The position numbers and the translations under genes were made by a program. 64,000 nt of DNA. Source: Haloparvum alkalitolerans (GTDB lineage Archaea > Halobacteriota > Halobacteria > Halobacteriales > Haloferacaceae). Shown piece after piece: positions 60,652 to 64,000 of this stretch (the stretch's first letter is position 1; each line of letters opens with the position of its first letter). The notes below the pieces were generated by a model. It saw only the letters and a list, made by a program, of their open reading frames with translations. It made no database searches and was not told the origin of the DNA. Location: assembly GCF_050122995.1 (NCBI RefSeq), contig NZ_JBNLIA010000004.1, positions 124,001 to 188,000 on the forward strand, read 5' to 3'.

Positions 60652-60674
60652 GGCTCACTCCCCTCGCCTCGGAC

Positions 60675-61712
60675 ATGGACGAAGCCGCGGTACGTGACCT
60701 CCTTCGGGAGGTCGAGGATCCGGACCTGGGCGACGACATCGTCTCGCTCGGGCTGGTGAACGATCTCGAGGTGGACGGCGACGCCGTCTCGGTCTCGCTG
60801 GCGCTCGGTGCGCCGTACGCTCCCCACGAGACCGAGATCGCGGAGCGGGTACGCGAGGTCCTGACCGCGGAGGGGCTCGAACCGCGCCTCTCGGCGTCGG
60901 TCCCCGAGGAGTTCTCGCCCGCCGAGCAGGTGATGCCGGGCGTGAAAAACGTCATCGCGGTCGCCTCCGGGAAGGGCGGCGTCGGCAAGTCGACGATGGC
61001 GGTCAACATCGCGGCCGGGCTCTCGGAGATGGGCGCGAAGGTCGGCCTCTTCGACGCGGACATTTACGGCCCGAACGTCCCGCGGATGGTCTCGGCCGAC
61101 CAGCGACCGCGGACGGACGGGGACACCATCACGCCGCCCGAGCAGTACGGGATGCGCCTGATGAGCATGGACTTCCTCACCGGCGAGGACGACCCCGTCA
61201 TCTGGCGCGGCCCGATGGTTCACAAGATCATCACGCAGCTCGTCGAGGACGTGGAGTGGGGCGAGCTCGACTACCTGATCATGGACCTCCCGCCGGGCAC
61301 CGGCGACACCCAGCTCACCATCCTCCAGACGCTCCCGCTGACCGGCGCGGTCATCGTCACCACGCCACAGGACGTGGCGCTCGACGACGCCACGAAGGGG
61401 CTCCGGATGTTCGGCAAACACGACACGAACGTCCTCGGCATCGCCGAGAACATGTCCGGCTTCAAGTGTCCCGACTGCGGCGGCTTCCACGAGATCTTCG
61501 GCGCGGGTGGCGGCAAGCAGCTCGCCGAGGAGCAGGACCTCCCGTTCCTCGGGGGCGTTCCGCTCGACCCCGACGTGCGAACCGGCGGCGACGGCGGCGA
61601 GCCCGTGGTACTGGAGGGCGGCGAGACCGCGGACGCGTTCAAGGTGATAACCGAGAACGTCGCGAACAACGCCGGCGTCGTCCGCCGGCGCGAAGTGAGC
61701 CGCCGGAGGTAA
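60675..61712 (+). CDS. Mrp/NBP35-family iron-sulfur cluster carrier ATPase
   Basis: A 345-residue protein. Residues 1-80 are a MIP18/DUF59 domain (LLREVEDPDLGDDIVSLGLVNDL). The P-loop ATPase domain follows with ASGKGGVGKSTMAVNIA (97-113, deviant Walker A), LFDADIYGPNVPRM, DLPPGTGDTQLTI and NMSGFKCPDCGG, whose C265-x2-C268 pair carries the transferable cluster at the dimer interface. It is the ApbC/Mrp carrier of archaea, delivering [4Fe-4S] clusters to apoproteins. The adjacent small gene starts 3 bp after its stop. Confidence 0.94.
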   Translation: MDEAAVRDLLREVEDPDLGDDIVSLGLVNDLEVDGDAVSVSLALGAPYAPHETEIAERVREVLTAEGLEPRLSASVPEEFSPAEQVMPGVKNVIAVASGKGGVGKSTMAVNIAAGLSEMGAKVGLFDADIYGPNVPRMVSADQRPRTDGDTITPPEQYGMRLMSMDFLTGEDDPVIWRGPMVHKIITQLVEDVEWGELDYLIMDLPPGTGDTQLTILQTLPLTGAVIVTTPQDVALDDATKGLRMFGKHDTNVLGIAENMSGFKCPDCGGFHEIFGAGGGKQLAEEQDLPFLGGVPLDPDVRTGGDGGEPVVLEGGETADAFKVITENVANNAGVVRRREVSRRR

Positions 61713-61715
61713 GCG

Positions 61716-62012
61716 ATGAGCGAGGAGGGCACCGGAACGGACGGCGACGCCACCGAGGCGGAGGACGATCCGGACTGGGAGATGGCGCCGGACTCCGACG
61801 CCGAGTTCTCCCCCGACGACGAGAAGCGGGAGCTGCTCCGCGCGGTCGCCGAGGACGTCCGCGGCGACAGCTCCGAGAGCAGGCAGGTCGCGGCGATCCT
61901 CTACCGCGTCTCCGACCTGTACGACCCGGACGAGGACACCTCACCCGAGGAGATCTACCTCAACGTCCGCCACATCATGGACATCAAGGCGCAGGGCGGC
62001 ATCGACCGGTAG
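61716..62012 (+). CDS. Small conserved haloarchaeal protein
   Basis: A 98-residue protein following the Mrp gene. After an acidic disordered N-terminus, the conserved part SPDDEKRELLRAVAEDVRGD, SSESRQVAAILYRVSDLYDPDED and EIYLNVRHIMDIKAQGGI reads as a compact helical domain. Such genes are common next to haloarchaeal mrp. No activity is known; a helper in cluster assembly is possible but unproven. Confidence 0.7.
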   Translation: MSEEGTGTDGDATEAEDDPDWEMAPDSDAEFSPDDEKRELLRAVAEDVRGDSSESRQVAAILYRVSDLYDPDEDTSPEEIYLNVRHIMDIKAQGGIDR

Positions 62013-62165
62013 GGCGTCCGTCCGCCGCCGGCGCCGCCAACACCGTCGCCGCCAACACCGTCGCCGCGACGCGCGGGACGGCCGCACGTCCGGGGGAGAG
62101 AAACCGTCCGAGGACCCCGCCAGCAGGCGCGTGAAGCGGTCACACGCCCGACCCCCCTTCGACGG

Positions 62166-62173
62166 CTTTAAGG
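62166..62173 (+). promoter_or_regulatory. TATA-like box of L1-L10-L12 operon
   Basis: CTTTAAGG is centred near 62169, predicting a transcription start near 62195 and a leader of about 60-65 nt before the L1 ATG at 62258. A leader of about this length is known for the orthologous Halobacterium operon. Confidence 0.6.
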
Positions 62174-62192
62174 GCGGCATGGGCCACTATCC

Positions 62193-62257
62193 GATGAGAC
62201 AGGCTTCGCCTGTTTCACTGACCCGTAGGAGCTACCTGCGTACTACGGAGGTGAAAA
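62193..62257 (+). promoter_or_regulatory. Structured leader of L1 operon, possible autoregulatory site
   Basis: The leader contains a hairpin ACAGGC-TTC-GCCTGT (about 62199-62213) flanked by GATGAG and CACTGACCCG, then GTAGGAGC, and a strong Shine-Dalgarno GGAGGTGA six bases before the ATG. In archaea L1 represses its own mRNA by binding a leader that mimics its 23S rRNA site. The layout fits this, but the exact mimicry was not verified. Confidence 0.5.
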
Positions 62258-62896
62258 ATGGCAGACACAATAGAGGAGGCAGTATCTCAGGCTCTCGACG
62301 AGGCCCCCGAGCGGAACTTCCGTGAAACGGTGGACCTCGCGATCAACCTTCGAGATCTCGACCTCAACGATCCGTCGAACCGCATCGACGAGTCCGTCGT
62401 GCTGCCGGCTGGAACGGGGCAGGAGACACAGATCGTCGTCTTCGCGGAGGGCGAAACCGCCGTCCGCGCAGAGGATGTCGCTGACGAAGTGCTTGACAGC
62501 GACGACCTCGAAGACCTCGGAGACGACGACGACCGCGCAAAGGACCTGGCCGATGAGACCGACTTCTTCATCGCCGAAGCCAGCCTGATGCAGGACATCG
62601 GTCGGTACCTCGGTACCGTCCTCGGTCCGCGCGGGAAGATGCCTACCCCACTGCAGCCGGACGACGACATCGTCGACACAGTCAATCGGATGAAGAACAC
62701 GGTGCAGCTCCGGTCCCGCGACCGCCGGACGTTCCACACGCGCGTCGGCGCGGAGGACATGGACGCGGAGGACATCGCGAGCAACATCGACGTCATCATC
62801 CGCCGTCTCGAGGCCGACCTCGAGAAGGGCCCGCTCAACATCGACGGGATCTACGTCAAGACGACGATGGGTCCCGCGGAGGAGGTCCCGGTATGA
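62258..62896 (+). CDS. rplA: 50S ribosomal protein L1
   Basis: A 212-residue archaeal L1 (uL1) forming the ribosomal L1 stalk. The N-terminus MADTIEEAVSQALDEAPERNF, the RNA-binding FIAEASLMQDIGRYLGTVLGPRGKMPTP in parts and DIVDTVNRMKNTVQLRSRDR are diagnostic, and the ending GIYVKTTMGPAEEVPV is typical. The ATG at 62258 has a strong upstream ribosome-binding site. It overlaps the L10 start by 4 bp. Confidence 0.97.
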   Translation: MADTIEEAVSQALDEAPERNFRETVDLAINLRDLDLNDPSNRIDESVVLPAGTGQETQIVVFAEGETAVRAEDVADEVLDSDDLEDLGDDDDRAKDLADETDFFIAEASLMQDIGRYLGTVLGPRGKMPTPLQPDDDIVDTVNRMKNTVQLRSRDRRTFHTRVGAEDMDAEDIASNIDVIIRRLEADLEKGPLNIDGIYVKTTMGPAEEVPV

Positions 62897-63930
62897 GCTC
62901 CGTCCGCCAGACCGACACGATCCCCGAGTGGAAGCGCGAGGAGGTCGACGAGCTCGTCGACTTCATCGACTCGTTCGCGTCCGTCGGGATCGTCGGCGTC
63001 GCCGGCATCCCGAGCCGTCAGCTCCAGGCCATGCGCCGCGAGCTGCACGGCTCCGCCGACGTCCGGATGAGCCGCAACACGCTCGTCGTCCGCGCGCTGG
63101 AGGAAGTCGACGAGGGCGTCGAGCAGCTCACCCAGTACGTCGCCGGACAGGTGGCGCTCATCGGCACCAACGACAACCCGTTCGGCCTCTACAAGCAGCT
63201 CGAGGCCTCGAAGACGCCGGCCCCGATCAACGCCGGCGAGGTCGCCCCGAACGACATCGTCATCCCCGAGGGTGACACGGGGGTCGACCCCGGTCCGTTC
63301 GTCGGCGAACTGCAGACCGTCGGCGCCGCCGCGCGCATCCAGGAGGGCTCGATCCAGGTCACCGAGGACTCGAAGGTCCTCGAGGAGGGCGAGGTCGTCT
63401 CCGACGACCTGGCCAACGTCCTGACCGAACTCGGCATCGAGCCGAAGGAAGTCGGGCTCGACCTGAAGGGCGTCTTCTCGGAAGGCGTCCTCTTCGAGCC
63501 GGACGAGCTCGCCATCGACGTCGACGAGTACCGCGCGGACATCCAGTCCGCCGCGGCCGCGGGCCGCAACCTCTCGCTCAACGCGGAGTACCCGACCGCC
63601 GCCACCGTCGGCACCCTTCTCGCGAAGGGCTCCGGCGAGGCGAAGTCGGTCGCGCTCCACGCGGAGGTCGAGAGCCCGGACGTCGTGCCCGACCTCGTCG
63701 GGAAGGCCGACGCCCAGCTCCGCGCGCTCGCCGCGCAGATCGACGACGAGGAGGCGCTGCCGGAGGAGCTGCAGGGCGTGGACGCCGCGCCCGCCCCGGC
63801 CGCCGACGAGCAGGAGGAGGAACAGGCTGACGAAGAAGAGACCGCATCCGAGGACGCCGACGAGGCCGACGACTCCGACGACGAGGAGGACGGCGACGGC
63901 GGCGATGGCCTCGGAGCGATGTTCGGATAA
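62893..63930 (+). CDS. rplP0: 50S ribosomal protein L10/P0
   Basis: A 345-residue stalk base protein uL10/P0. TIPEWKREEVDELVDFIDSF, GIVGVAGIPSRQLQAMRRELHGSADVRMSRNTLV and TDTGVDPGPFVGELQ-like stretches match the archaeal family. The C-terminal 60 residues are highly acidic, EEEQADEEETASEDADEAD, and end in GLGAMFG, the L12-related tail that recruits translation factors. It follows L1 by a 4-bp overlap; L12 starts 18 bp later. Confidence 0.96.
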   Translation: MSSVRQTDTIPEWKREEVDELVDFIDSFASVGIVGVAGIPSRQLQAMRRELHGSADVRMSRNTLVVRALEEVDEGVEQLTQYVAGQVALIGTNDNPFGLYKQLEASKTPAPINAGEVAPNDIVIPEGDTGVDPGPFVGELQTVGAAARIQEGSIQVTEDSKVLEEGEVVSDDLANVLTELGIEPKEVGLDLKGVFSEGVLFEPDELAIDVDEYRADIQSAAAAGRNLSLNAEYPTAATVGTLLAKGSGEAKSVALHAEVESPDVVPDLVGKADAQLRALAAQIDDEEALPEELQGVDAAPAPAADEQEEEQADEEETASEDADEADDSDDEEDGDGGDGLGAMFG

Positions 63931-63948
63931 CCAACGGAGATCACAACA

Positions 63949-64000
63949 ATGGAATACGTTTACGCTGCGCTCATCCTGAACGAATCGGGCGAGGAGATCA
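63949..64000 (+). CDS. rpl12: 50S ribosomal protein L12, N-terminal part (cut by window end)
   Basis: Only 17 codons are in the window (MEYVYAALILNESGEEI), a close match to the N-terminus of archaeal P1/L12 proteins, which dimerise on P0 through this helix. It comes directly after rplP0 with GGAG sequence ahead of the start, the usual L10-L12 order. The rest lies beyond the window. Confidence 0.9.
   Translation, partial: MEYVYAALILNESGEEI

Overview
The window is a GC-rich stretch of a haloarchaeal chromosome. Evidence: strongly acidic proteins; GC-rich third positions that create long shadow ORFs; TATA-like boxes about 26-28 bp upstream of start codons (leaderless transcripts); an L1-L10-L12 ribosomal operon with a structured leader; class I lysyl-tRNA synthetase; archaeal UMP kinase; mevalonate kinase followed by isopentenyl phosphate kinase; and archaeal type IV pilins. 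It most resembles Halorubrum/Haloferax-type genomes; the genus is an inference. No rRNA, CRISPR array, transposase or integrase was found.

Layout. 1-3.1 kb: start of homoserine kinase (minus), a small membrane protein, two tandem pilins, an HTH-like protein and tRNA-Ile(GAT). 3.2-9.6 kb: mostly membrane proteins (FxsA, DUF1405, PiT-like permease, DUF4870), an enolase-superfamily protein and one copy of a dispersed GC-rich repeat. 9.7-11.7 kb: sucCD. 11.9-15.9 kb: membrane proteins, a PD-(D/E)XK-like protein and a 2-hydroxyacid dehydrogenase. 15.9-17.3 kb: an AT-rich island with one orphan membrane protein against the 3' end of tRNA-Val(CAC). 17.5-23 kb: CoA transferase, divergent SDR, cupin, FAH-family hydrolase and a 54-aa zinc-ribbon protein. 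23.2-26.9 kb: an Lrp/TrkA-C regulator divergent from a universal-stress protein and an APC permease fused to two Usp domains. 27-29.6 kb: thioesterase and S9 peptidase.

29.7-40.85 kb: the most unusual part, six overlapping co-directional genes of no described system known to me. They encode a helical-repeat protein, a coiled-coil protein with a hydrophobic segment at each end, two paralogous proteins with a helical solenoid followed by a coiled coil, a short linker-like protein with two FPIG motifs, and a tandem AAA+ ATPase with a degenerate first and intact second ATPase domain. The arrangement suggests one membrane-tethered machine driven by the AAA+ protein; its function is unknown.

40.9-50.7 kb: glutaredoxin, cobalamin adenosyltransferase, an Lrp regulator divergent from carA with a palindromic operator between them, hydrolases, a Rieske-fusion protein, and a pyrH-lysS-zinc-ribbon operon. 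51.1-56.6 kb: mutSL and a heme A synthase family protein. 56.8-58.7 kb: an HFX_2341-family regulator next to head-to-head copies of the dispersed repeat. 58.8-64 kb: mevalonate kinase-IPK, Mrp/NBP35 carrier and the L1-L10-L12 operon, cut by the window end.
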